A DNA stretch of 64,000 bases from JACVRW01 sp963826165 (GTDB taxonomy: Bacteria > Actinomycetota > Thermoleophilia > Solirubrobacterales > Thermoleophilaceae). A program made the translations under genes and the position numbers. The stretch spans positions 370,927-434,926 of the forward strand of contig CAWGWC010000009.1 of the NCBI GenBank assembly GCA_963826165.1. Reading direction: 5' to 3'. The first letter of the stretch is position 1. Every line of letters starts with the position of its first letter. Positions 1 to 7,624 of this stretch are shown here, piece by piece. The notes beneath the pieces are model-generated. The model was not told where the DNA came from. It worked only from the letters and a program-made list of their open reading frames with translations, and did no database searches.

Positions 1-765
1 GGCGGCCTGCACGTAGGCGATCGCGTTGGCGAGCGTGAAGCCCACCTCCTGCACCGCCGAGCAGCCCTTCTCGCGCATGTGGTAGCCGGAGATCGAGATC
101 GTGTTCCACTTGGGGATGCGCTCGCGGCAGTAGGCGAACAGGTCGGTGGTCAGCCGCATTGCCGGCACCGGCGGGTAGATGAAGTTTCCGCGCGCTATGT
201 ACTCCTTGAGGATGTCGTTCTGAGTGGTGCCGGTGAGCTTTTCGGCCTCCACGCCCTGTTCCTCGCCCACGAGCTCGTACAGGAGCAGCAGGGCCGCCGC
301 GGGCGCGTTGATCGTCATGGAGGTCGACACCTGGTCGAGCGGGATCCCGTCGAAGACCCGGCGCATGTCGTCGATGGTGTCGATGGCCACTCCCGTGCGG
401 CCCACCTCGCCGAGGCAGAGTGGGTCGTCCGAGTCGCGGCCGAGCTGCGTGGGGAGGTCGAAGGCCATCGAGAGCCCGGTCGAGCCGTGCTCGATCAGGT
501 AGTGGAAGCGCTCGTTGGTCTCCTTGGCCGAGGCGTAGCCGGCGTACTGGCGCATCGTCCACTTGCGGCCGCGGTACATGTCGGGGTGGATCCCGCGCGT
601 GAACGGGTACTCGCCCGCCTCCCCGAGGCGCTCCTCGAGCCCGGACTTGACGTCCTCGGCGTCGTACTCGTGCTTGATCTCGATGCCCGAGTCGGTGAAG
701 CGGCGGGGGTCCTCGGGACCGACTATCGGGGCGATGCTCGGCTGCTGCTCGGACTTAGTGGCCAT
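1..765 (-). CDS. methylmalonyl-CoA mutase, N-terminal part (cut by left edge)
   Basis: Reading the minus strand from an ATG at 765 gives 255 codons with no stop before the window edge. The translation matches the catalytic (large) subunit of adenosylcobalamin-dependent methylmalonyl-CoA mutase. It includes the N-terminal YPFTRGIHPDMY stretch, GLSMAFDLPTQ, a TGTTQNDILKEY segment and ISISGYHMREKG, all typical of the substrate-binding TIM barrel. The enzyme interconverts succinyl-CoA and (R)-methylmalonyl-CoA in the cytoplasm. The C-terminal B12-binding part, if on the same chain, lies outside the window. It is divergent from the rhomboid gene with only 26 bp between starts. The propionyl/mesaconyl-CoA type genes at 15.5-18.6 kb could be metabolically related, which is an inference. 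Confidence 0.93.
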   Translation of the reverse strand, partial: MATKSEQQPSIAPIVGPEDPRRFTDSGIEIKHEYDAEDVKSGLEERLGEAGEYPFTRGIHPDMYRGRKWTMRQYAGYASAKETNERFHYLIEHGSTGLSMAFDLPTQLGRDSDDPLCLGEVGRTGVAIDTIDDMRRVFDGIPLDQVSTSMTINAPAAALLLLYELVGEEQGVEAEKLTGTTQNDILKEYIARGNFIYPPVPAMRLTTDLFAYCRERIPKWNTISISGYHMREKGCSAVQEVGFTLANAIAYVQAA

Positions 766-791
766 TGAGAAGCGAAGGATACGGTTGCCGT

Positions 792-1376
792 GTGAGCTCG
801 GTACCCGTCACGACGCGCGACAGTCGCTTCGAGGGAGCCCGGATCGTCCTTGCTCTGCTCGCGGCGATGTGGGCGTTCGAGATCGTCGACGTCGCGCTCG
901 ACAACCGCCTCGACCGGTACGGGATCGAGCCGCGCGACCCGGACGGCCTGTTCGGCGTGGTGGCCGCGCCGTTCCTCCACGCCGGCTTCGGCCACCTGCT
1001 GGCCAACTCGATCCCGTTCGTGGTGCTCGGTCTCCTGATCGCATTGCAGGGACTCGGCCGGGTCGTGGCGGTCACGGCGATCGTGATGGTCGTGAGTGGG
1101 CTCGGCACCTGGCTGGTCGCGCCGGCAGGCACGATCCACATCGGGGCCAGCGGAGTGGTGTTCGGCTACGCCACCTACCTGTTGGCCCGCGGCCTTTTCA
1201 ACCGCAGGGCGGTGGAGGTCCTGATCGGCGTGGGTGTGGCCGCGGTCTGGGGCACGGCGCTCCTGGGCGGCCTCATGCCCCAGGAAGGCGTGTCCTGGCA
1301 GGGTCACTTCTTCGGGGCTGTCGGCGGTGTGATCGCGGCCTGGGTGCTCCGGAAGGGTCGGTACGAAAAGGGCTGA
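792..1376 (+). CDS. rhomboid family intramembrane serine protease
   Basis: A 194-residue polytopic membrane protein. It has the rhomboid hallmarks in order: HAGFGHLLAN (around residues 63-72), the GASG motif with the catalytic Ser near 120, and a GHFFGAVGG segment with the partner His near 172. About six hydrophobic segments fit the minimal bacterial rhomboid core. Such enzymes cleave transmembrane substrates within the membrane; the substrate here is unknown. A GTG at 792 is preferred because a GAAGGA sequence precedes it at 774-779. An in-frame TTG at 765 would overlap the divergent mutase start. Confidence 0.85.
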   Translation: MSSVPVTTRDSRFEGARIVLALLAAMWAFEIVDVALDNRLDRYGIEPRDPDGLFGVVAAPFLHAGFGHLLANSIPFVVLGLLIALQGLGRVVAVTAIVMVVSGLGTWLVAPAGTIHIGASGVVFGYATYLLARGLFNRRAVEVLIGVGVAAVWGTALLGGLMPQEGVSWQGHFFGAVGGVIAAWVLRKGRYEKG

Positions 1377-1394
1377 CGGGGTACCTTCGCCCCG

Positions 1395-1760
1395 ATGATC
1401 AAGCTCAGCCGTCTTGCTCCGCTCGCGCTCATCGCGCTCACGTTGGTCCTCCCCTCAGTCGCGCATGCAACCCCCGATGCCGATGCCTCGGCGCTCAAAC
1501 GCTGTGCCACGCCACGCAGCTTCACCACCGGACCGTTCTTCGCCGACCAGGTCAAGGCCCGCGGCGTGAGCTGTCGCAGCGCCCGCGAACAGGTCAAGCG
1601 CTGGGGACGGACCGATAACTGCGTCATGCCCGACGGTCCCAGGGACCGGGTCTGCCGAGCGGGCGGCTACCGCTGCGTCACGCGCTCGGTGGCCTACGAG
1701 ACGTCGCGGGCACGCTGCACCGCCAGCGGGCGCGCCGTGGGCTTCCGCTTCGGCTCCTGA
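1395..1760 (+). CDS. small secreted cysteine-containing protein, unknown function
   Basis: A 121-residue protein that starts with a clear Sec signal peptide: KLSR, then a hydrophobic run ending AHA, with likely cleavage near residue 25. The mature part is basic and holds six cysteines spread over about 75 residues, so it could form three disulfides outside the cell. I do not recognise the family. It lies 18 bp downstream of the rhomboid gene on the same strand and 16 bp upstream of moaX, so co-transcription is possible. Confidence 0.7.
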   Translation: MIKLSRLAPLALIALTLVLPSVAHATPDADASALKRCATPRSFTTGPFFADQVKARGVSCRSAREQVKRWGRTDNCVMPDGPRDRVCRAGGYRCVTRSVAYETSRARCTASGRAVGFRFGS

Positions 1761-1776
1761 CGTAGCATCGACACAG

Positions 1777-2421
1777 ATGGAGATCACGGTCCGACTGTTC
1801 GCGATGCTGCGCGAACGCGCCGGGACGCCGGAGGTCACGCTCGACCTCCCGGAGGGCGCACGCGTGAGCGACGCGCTCGACTCGCTCGCCGGCCTCGCCG
1901 ACGGGCTGCCGCTGGTGATGGCGGTCAACCGCGAGTACGCCGATGCCGACCAGGTGCTCGACGCCGATGACGAGCTGGCCCTGATCCCGCCGGTGAGCGG
2001 AGGCGAGGGCATGGCGGGCACCACCTGGGCACGGGTGAGCGCCGAGCCGCTGTCGCTCGACTCGATCGCCGAGCGCGTGCGCGATCCTCGTGCCGGCGCG
2101 GTGGTGACCTTCTCGGGCGTGACCCGTCAGGTCGAGCGCCTGGAGTACGAGGCCTACGCCGAGATGGCCGAGGAGCGCATGGCCGCCATCGCCCAGGAGG
2201 CGCTCGAGCGCCACGGCCTGTGCGCGGTGGCGGTGGAGCACCGCGTGGGGGACGTGTCGCTGTCGGAGCCGAGCGTGATCGTGGCGGTGTCGGCGCCCCA
2301 CCGGGGCGAGGCCTTCGCGGGGGCACGCGAGCTCATCGACCGGGTCAAGGCCGAGGCTCCGATCTGGAAGAAGGAGATCGAGGGGGGCGACGGGCGCTGG
2401 GTGGAGGGCACCTCGCCGTAA
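1777..2421 (+). CDS. moaX: fused molybdopterin synthase, MoaD-MoaE (MoaX-like)
   Basis: A 214-residue fusion. Residues 1-76 are a MoaD-type ubiquitin-fold sulfur carrier starting MEITVRLFAMLRE and reaching the Gly-Gly at 75-76 (PPVSGG). Residues from about 79 are MoaE, with the TFSGVTR segment, the SAPHRGEAF segment and the Lys-Lys of APIWKKE near the active site. Together they convert precursor Z (cPMP) to molybdopterin. MoaD needs a free C-terminal Gly-Gly for thiocarboxylation, so the fusion must be cleaved after Gly76 or make MoaE separately. The mycobacterial MoaX fusion is known to be processed at the equivalent glycine. An internal Shine-Dalgarno and ATG sit exactly at the junction (separate entry). 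Confidence 0.9.
   Translation: MEITVRLFAMLRERAGTPEVTLDLPEGARVSDALDSLAGLADGLPLVMAVNREYADADQVLDADDELALIPPVSGGEGMAGTTWARVSAEPLSLDSIAERVRDPRAGAVVTFSGVTRQVERLEYEAYAEMAEERMAAIAQEALERHGLCAVAVEHRVGDVSLSEPSVIVAVSAPHRGEAFAGARELIDRVKAEAPIWKKEIEGGDGRWVEGTSP
1999..2013 (+). promoter_or_regulatory. internal ribosome binding site and ATG for MoaE inside moaX
   Basis: GGAGG at 1999-2003 lies 7 nt before an in-frame ATG at 2011. Both fall just after the codons for the MoaD Gly-Gly. An internal start here would make a free MoaE of about 136 residues beginning MAGTTWARV. This is seen in the sequence; its use is inferred. Confidence 0.5.
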
Positions 2422-2442
2422 TTCGCCGCTGATCGGGCGGTT

Positions 2443-2481
2443 GGACCTCCAGACGGTCATCGAATCCCGACCTGGAGGTCC
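2443..2481 (+). promoter_or_regulatory. hairpin that covers the Shine-Dalgarno of the collagen-like gene
   Basis: GGACCTCCAG at 2443-2452 is the perfect reverse complement of CTGGAGGTCC at 2472-2481, giving a 10-bp GC-rich stem with a 19-nt loop. The right arm contains the GGAGG Shine-Dalgarno (2474-2478) of the gene starting at 2484. In the folded RNA the ribosome site is fully paired. It could limit translation, act as a switch, or help end moaX transcription, although no T-run follows. Confidence 0.55.
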
Positions 2482-2483
2482 CG

Positions 2484-3050
2484 ATGTTCTCCCGCCTTCG
2501 CCGTTGCCTGTCCTACGCCAACGTGCTCGCCACGCTCGCGCTGTTCATCGCCCTCGGTGGCAGCAGCTACGCGGCCCTGAGCCTGCCCAAGGCCTCGGTG
2601 GGGCCCAAGCAGCTGAAGAAGAACAGCGTCACTTCACCGAAGGTCAAGCGCGGCTCGCTGCTGCTGAGCGACTTCAGGGCGTCTCAGCGGGCGAAGCTGC
2701 GGGGCGCGCCGGGGCCTCAGGGTCTTCCGGGCGCACAGGGCATCAAGGGCGATCCCGGCCCGTCGGGCGCGACGGAGGTCGTCAGTCGCGAGTCCGCCTT
2801 CACGAACATCGATCCGGACACATTCGGATCCACGTCGGTGGCGTGCAACCCCGGCGAGGTCGCCACCGGCGGTGGAGTCGATCTCGACAACGGCAGCGGC
2901 CTGGACATGAGGCCGATCAGGTCCCGACCCACCGTGGACGCCGCCGGCCATCCCACCGGGTGGGAGGTCCGCGCCCTCAACGCCGACTCCGACAGCGACA
3001 ACGCGGACACGATCGCGCTGCGCGCCTATGTCATCTGCGCTTCTCCCTAG
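2484..3050 (+). CDS. secreted collagen-like repeat protein
   Basis: A 188-residue protein. The N-terminus (SYANVLATLALFIALGG, then SSYAA) is a signal peptide or anchor of a type I associate with Thermoleophilia cell-surface proteins. A KASVGPKQLKKNSV segment follows. Residues of about 73-95 are seven Gly-X-Y triplets beginning GAPGPQGLPGAQG, i.e. a short collagen-like region that could trimerise. The C-terminal part is globular and unassigned, with two Cys. The start has GGAGG 5 nt upstream, inside a strong hairpin. The stop overlaps the convergent PhoX-like gene by 4 nt. Exported, function unknown. Confidence 0.8.
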   Translation: MFSRLRRCLSYANVLATLALFIALGGSSYAALSLPKASVGPKQLKKNSVTSPKVKRGSLLLSDFRASQRAKLRGAPGPQGLPGAQGIKGDPGPSGATEVVSRESAFTNIDPDTFGSTSVACNPGEVATGGGVDLDNGSGLDMRPIRSRPTVDAAGHPTGWEVRALNADSDSDNADTIALRAYVICASP

Positions 3051-4552
3051 AGCGGTCCGCGGCGCCAGGGGCCGGTGACCGCGCAGGTCATGCCCTCCTG
3101 CGGGTCCTCGGCGAAGTTGGCCCGGCCGAACAGGTTGAAGAACAGCGTCCGCCCGCTGGGGCTGAAGCAGCAGCCGGCCAGCTCCGACCCGTTGAGGACG
3201 TTGACCGCCAGCTCGAAGGCGTTGCCCTTCTGGTTGATCCCGATCACGCGGTTGACGTCCTCGATCCCCGGCGCCAGCGGATGGGTGTCCACGAGCTCCG
3301 ACGACGCGTCGTCCTCGCACACGATCACGCCTCCGTTCGGCGTGATCGTGAGGTTGTCGGGCGAGTCGAGCTCGGTGGCCGACGAGCTCTCGTAGACCAG
3401 CCGAACGGCGCTGTCGCGGCCCTTCGGCCGGTACTCCCACACCTGGCCGAAGCCCTCCTCGTAGCCGTCGGAGTTCACGTCGCCGTTCTTCGCGTCGCCG
3501 CCACTGGTGGAGACGAAGAAGATGCGGCCGCCGTCCGCCCAGCAGCCCTCGAGGCGGTTGAACAGCGCCCCGCCGGCCGCGAAGCCCTGGGGGAACACGC
3601 CGCGCGGGTCGCTGATGCTCGTGTAGTCGGGATCGGGATCTTCGATGTCCACCCACCTCACGGGCAGCCAGCGGCCCACGGTCTGGTTCTCGCGCATGTC
3701 GACCTGCGGGCGCCCGCGGACGGCGAGCATCTGCAGCCGCCCTCCCTTGGTCAGCCGGCGCGGGTCCTTGGGCAGATAGCGGTAGAAGCCGGCCCCGACC
3801 CCGGAGCCCGGATCCTCGGTCTCGTAGACCACGCCGGTGCGCTGATCCACGGCCACCGCCTCGTGCGAAAAGCGGCCGGCGTCCCGGATCGGCTTTCCCT
3901 TCTTCAGCTCACCCGGCCCACGCGACAGCGGCACCTCGAAGAGGTAGCCGTGGCGCTGCGAGAAGCGCATGGCGGTGCTGGCGTTCTCGGGTCCGCCGAT
4001 CGACTCCTCGGCGGTGATCCAGCTGCGCAGCCCAAGGCCGCGTCCGCCGGCGCAGTTGACGATCGTGCCGTTGAGGCTCACCCAGTCGGCCACGAGGCGC
4101 CGGCGGCGCTCGTCGTACACGAGGGTGGTGGTGCCGCCGCCGCCCTGAGGGTCGTACTTGGCCGCCGGATCGCCGAGCACGCTGGCCGTGCCGGGCAGGT
4201 TGCGGTCCTCGCTGTTGCGCACCAGCCGCACCCGGCCCGGGCGGCGGTCCTGGAAGGCGCTCATCCCGTCGAGGGCGAGCGGAGTCGGGTTGCCGTCGCT
4301 CATGGTGGATCCCGAGTGGCTGAAGGTCACGTAGCTGAAGCCCGCTGGCAGCGCCAGCACCTCGACGCCGCGCTGATCGGCCTTGCGCTTGAGCGGTCCG
4401 TAGGACCCGCCACGACGCTTCTTCTTTTGGCCGGGCGCGGCAGCGGCGTCACCGGCGAGCAGGCGCTCGAGCGCGGCGGTGCTGGCCAAGCCACCTCCCG
4501 CGGCGGCGGCGCCGCGGGTGATGAAGCTGCGGCGATTCAGGGTGCTGGACAC
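3047..4552 (-). CDS. Tat-exported PhoX-like (DUF839) protein, putative phosphatase
   Basis: About 500 residues. The N-terminus carries a twin-arginine signal (NRRSFITRGAAAAGG). The body has features of the PhoX/DUF839 beta-propeller family, e.g. the SHEAVAVDQRTGVVYETED segment and the SPDNLTITPNGGVIVCEDD segment near the C-terminus. PhoX enzymes are Ca/Fe-dependent alkaline phosphatases acting outside the membrane, but many DUF839 members are uncharacterised, so the activity is uncertain. I chose GTG 4552 because the in-frame ATG at 4579 would translate through a strong AGAGGAGAGGAG ribosome site. It lies downstream of, and co-directional with, a TetR gene. Confidence 0.83.
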   Translation of the reverse strand: MSSTLNRRSFITRGAAAAGGGLASTAALERLLAGDAAAAPGQKKKRRGGSYGPLKRKADQRGVEVLALPAGFSYVTFSHSGSTMSDGNPTPLALDGMSAFQDRRPGRVRLVRNSEDRNLPGTASVLGDPAAKYDPQGGGGTTTLVYDERRRRLVADWVSLNGTIVNCAGGRGLGLRSWITAEESIGGPENASTAMRFSQRHGYLFEVPLSRGPGELKKGKPIRDAGRFSHEAVAVDQRTGVVYETEDPGSGVGAGFYRYLPKDPRRLTKGGRLQMLAVRGRPQVDMRENQTVGRWLPVRWVDIEDPDPDYTSISDPRGVFPQGFAAGGALFNRLEGCWADGGRIFFVSTSGGDAKNGDVNSDGYEEGFGQVWEYRPKGRDSAVRLVYESSSATELDSPDNLTITPNGGVIVCEDDASSELVDTHPLAPGIEDVNRVIGINQKGNAFELAVNVLNGSELAGCCFSPSGRTLFFNLFGRANFAEDPQEGMTCAVTGPWRRGPL

Positions 4553-4602
4553 GAGGCTCCTCTCCTCTGCTTGTTGCAAGTTCTATCCAAGAGCGCGCGC
4601 GA

Positions 4603-5163
4603 TCACACTTCGGGTGTCGCCGTCTCCAGCGCGCCCGCGAGCGTTCCGAGCAGCAATTCGGCGATCTCTTCGCGGGGCAGATCACCGTGCTCGAACCAGT
4701 CGAGCACCACCCCGTCCACGAACCAGAGCCAGCCCCTTACGGCCGCGCGGGCCCGCGGGGACGAGCTCGGCTCCATTCCCAGGCCGACGAGGATCCGCTC
4801 GGACGTCTCGACGCGCACCCGCTCGATCAGGGCGCCCACCTCGGGCACCGCGCCCGCGCTGGCCAACAGCTTGCGGTAGGCGGTGGCGTTCTCCTCCAGC
4901 CAGGCGAGGAAGGCGTCGAGGCTCGCGGCCAGCGCCTGGTCCGGCGGCAGGGAGGGGTCCGGCTCGGTGCGCCGCCGCACCTCGTCCGCGGCCTGCTCGA
5001 GGGCGGCCACGAAGTACGCGTGCTTGCTCGGGAAGTAGTGGTAGAGCAGGGCCTTGGAGATGCCCGCCTCGCGGGCGATGCGAGCCATCGAGAGCTCGTC
5101 GAACGTGTGGCGGGCGAACAGCTCCGCTCCCAGCTCGAGGAGCTGCCGGCGCCGCTCGTCCAC
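4603..5163 (-). CDS. TetR family transcriptional regulator
   Basis: A 186-residue protein with the N-terminal TetR helix-turn-helix: ELFARHTFDELSMARIAREAG, then ISKALLYHYFPSKHAYF. The ligand domain is all-helical and typical in length. GTG 5163 is used; an upstream extension is possible because the frame stays open. It lies 50 bp upstream of the PhoX-like gene on the same strand and is divergent from the GH31 gene (66 bp), so either may be its target. The ligand is unknown. Confidence 0.88.
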   Translation of the reverse strand: MDERRRQLLELGAELFARHTFDELSMARIAREAGISKALLYHYFPSKHAYFVAALEQAADEVRRRTEPDPSLPPDQALAASLDAFLAWLEENATAYRKLLASAGAVPEVGALIERVRVETSERILVGLGMEPSSSPRARAAVRGWLWFVDGVVLDWFEHGDLPREEIAELLLGTLAGALETATPEV

Positions 5164-5228
5164 CGGCTTGCGGGTGTAGGCGGGCTCGCCGATGACGCCA
5201 GCCTACGCCCGGGGTTAGGGTGCCGCGC

Positions 5229-7617
5229 ATGCGGATCACCCGGCTCGTGGCGCTGGCCGCGCTCGCGACGCTGCTGGTCGCGGCGCCGGCCGCTGCCTCG
5301 CCCGCCGGAGGCGACCTGTTCACCCGCTCGGGTGGCGAGCCCTGGCGGCTGTCGTTCGTGGACGGCCGGGGCAGGGTGGTGCTCGGAGGCGCGCCCGGCA
5401 CGCTCGGCTTTCGCACCGGAGCGGGCTGGTTTCGGGCCACCCGGGCGCTGCGGCGCCGCAGCCTGCTGGCCACCGACGACCCTGCGGGCCGGAAGATCAG
5501 GCTCGTGTCATCGGCGCTCCACGCCGGGAGTGGCCGCCCTGCGCGTGCGCGTGGTGGGCGGACCCATCGCCGACGTGACTGGCGTGGGGATCTTCCTGCG
5601 GGCGCCGCGGGGCGAGCGCTACCTGGGCTTCGGGGAGCGTTCCAACGCGGTCGATCAGCGCGGCAACGAGGTGGAGAACTACGTGGCCGAGGGCCCGTTC
5701 GAGGCGGACGAGCGCCCACTCATACCCTCGTTCGTGCCGGCCTGGGGCTTTCACCCGCGACCGGACGCGACCTACTTCCCGATGCCCTGGCTGCTGTCGA
5801 GCGCGGGCTACGGCGTGCTGCTCGACAACACGGAGCGCAGCGTGTTCCGCCTGGGCAGCGACCGGCGCGACCGCTGGAGCGCCGAGGTGGACGCGGCCGG
5901 CCTCGAGCTGCGCGTGTTCGCCGGGCCCCGGCCCGCCGGCGTGCTGCGTCGGCTCACCAGGACCGTGGGCGTCCAGCCGCGGCCCTCGAGCCCGGCGGCG
6001 TTCGGCCCCTGGTACCAGCCGCGCGACGACGAGCGCACGATCCTCGCTCGCCTCCAGCGCGACGACGTGCCGCTGTCGCTCGCCCAGACCTACACCCACT
6101 ACCTGCCGTGCGCCGACCAGGCCGGCCGTGAGGCGGCCGAGCGCGAGCGGGTGCGCGCCTTCCACGAGCGCGGGCTGGCGGTGACCACCTACTTCAACCC
6201 GATGATCTGCACCGAGCACCCGGTCTACGCCGAGGCGGCGAGCCGGGGACTGCTCGCCCGCACGCCCGCCGGCGGCCCCTACACGTACCGCTACAGCACG
6301 CTGGAGAGCTTCGACGTCGGCCAGTTCGACTTCAGCAACCCTTCGGGGCGGGGGCTGTACGGCCGCCTCCTGGCCGAGGCGCGCGCCGACGGCCACGACG
6401 GCTGGATGGAGGATTTCGGCGAGTACACCCCGCTCGACGCCCGCTTCGCCGACGGCAGCGACGGCCTCGTGACCCACAACCGCTATCCCACCGACTACCA
6501 CTGCGGTGCTCACGCCGCCCAGCCGCGAGCGATCCGCTTCGTCCGCTCCGGCTGGACCGGCACCGCGCGCTGCGCGCCGGTGGTCTGGGGAGGAGATCCG
6601 AGCGTGGACTGGGGCTTCGACGGCCTCGAGTCGTCGGTGATCAACGGGATCACGATGGGCCTGTCGGGCGTCAGCACCTGGGGCTCGGACATCGGTGGCT
6701 TCTTCGCCCTTCTCGAGAACCGCCTGACGCCGGAGCTGCTCACCCGCTGGATCGAGTTCGGCGCGGTGTCGGGCGTGATGCGCACCCAGGCCAATGGCAT
6801 CCGAGTGCCCGACTCGCCCCGCCCGCAGATCTGGGATCCGGAGATCCAGCCGGTCTGGCGCCGCTGGGCCAAGCTGCGCACCCAGCTCTATCCCTACCTG
6901 GCCGCCGCGGACGCCCGCTATCGCCGCACCGGGCGGCCCGTCATGAGCCACCTCGTGCTGGCCCATCCCGGCGACCGGCGCGCCGCGGCGGTGGAGGACG
7001 CGTTCATGTTCGGGCCCGACCTGCTGGCGGCGCCGGTCGTCCATCCCGGTGCGCGGCGGCGGACCGTCTACCTCCCACGCGGGCTGTGGGTCGATCTGTG
7101 GCGCTCGGCTCGCTACCGGGGCTCCGATGGCGGGCTGGAGCTCGGACGGGGACGTGCGCTGCGCGGCGGTCGCGAGCTGAGCCTCCCGGCGCCGCTCGAC
7201 GAGCTGCCCCTGCTGGCCCGTGCGGGCACCCTGCTGCCGCTGCTCACCCCGGACGTGGACACCCTGGCCGCCTACGGCGACCGGGCGCCCGCCGTCTCCC
7301 TGCGCGAGCGGGCGGACCGGCGCGTGTTGCTCGCCTTTCCGCGCGGCCGCTCCGCGGCACGGCTCGAGGACGGCGGGCGGCTGAGCTCCCGCGAGGACGC
7401 GCCCGGCTGGGTGCTCGGCATCGCGGACGAGCGCCGGCGCAGCTGGCGCATCGAGGCCTCGCTCGCGCTGCTCAAGCGCCCGTTCCGTCCCTGCCGGGTG
7501 TCGGCGGAGGGCGACGCGCGAGTGCATGGGTGGCGCTACGACCGGCGCAAGCGCGTGCTGTACCTGTCGGTGAGCGCCCGCCGCGGGAGACTGGCCGTGC
7601 GGCCCTGCCGGGGATGA
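5229..7617 (+). pseudogene. GH31 family glycosidase, secreted, frame broken near 5505-5530
   Basis: ATG 5229 opens a signal peptide (MRITRLVALAALATLLVAAPAAASP) and about 95 residues of GH31 N-terminal sequence ending near RKIRLVS. The family sequence then continues in another frame from GVAALRVRVVGG to a stop at 7617. The catalytic region is intact: GWMEDFGEY holds the nucleophile Asp (near 6410) and VVWGGDPSVDW the probable acid/base (near 6595). DFGEY resembles alpha-glucosidase/sulfoquinovosidase-type GH31 enzymes that remove terminal alpha-linked sugars. A single-base error or mutation would explain the break, so the gene may be intact in the organism. It is followed 7 bp later by a second GH31 gene. 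Confidence 0.8.
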
Positions 7618-7624
7618 ACAGGAT

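Noticed and set aside
79..768. Plus-strand open frame opposite the methylmalonyl-CoA mutase
   Set aside because: The minus-strand translation is a clear mutase; the plus frame is a high-GC shadow with no family features.
4687..5228. Plus-strand extension of the GH31 frame upstream of its signal peptide
   Set aside because: It is antisense to the TetR gene and lacks GH31 sequence; the signal peptide at 5229 marks the true start.
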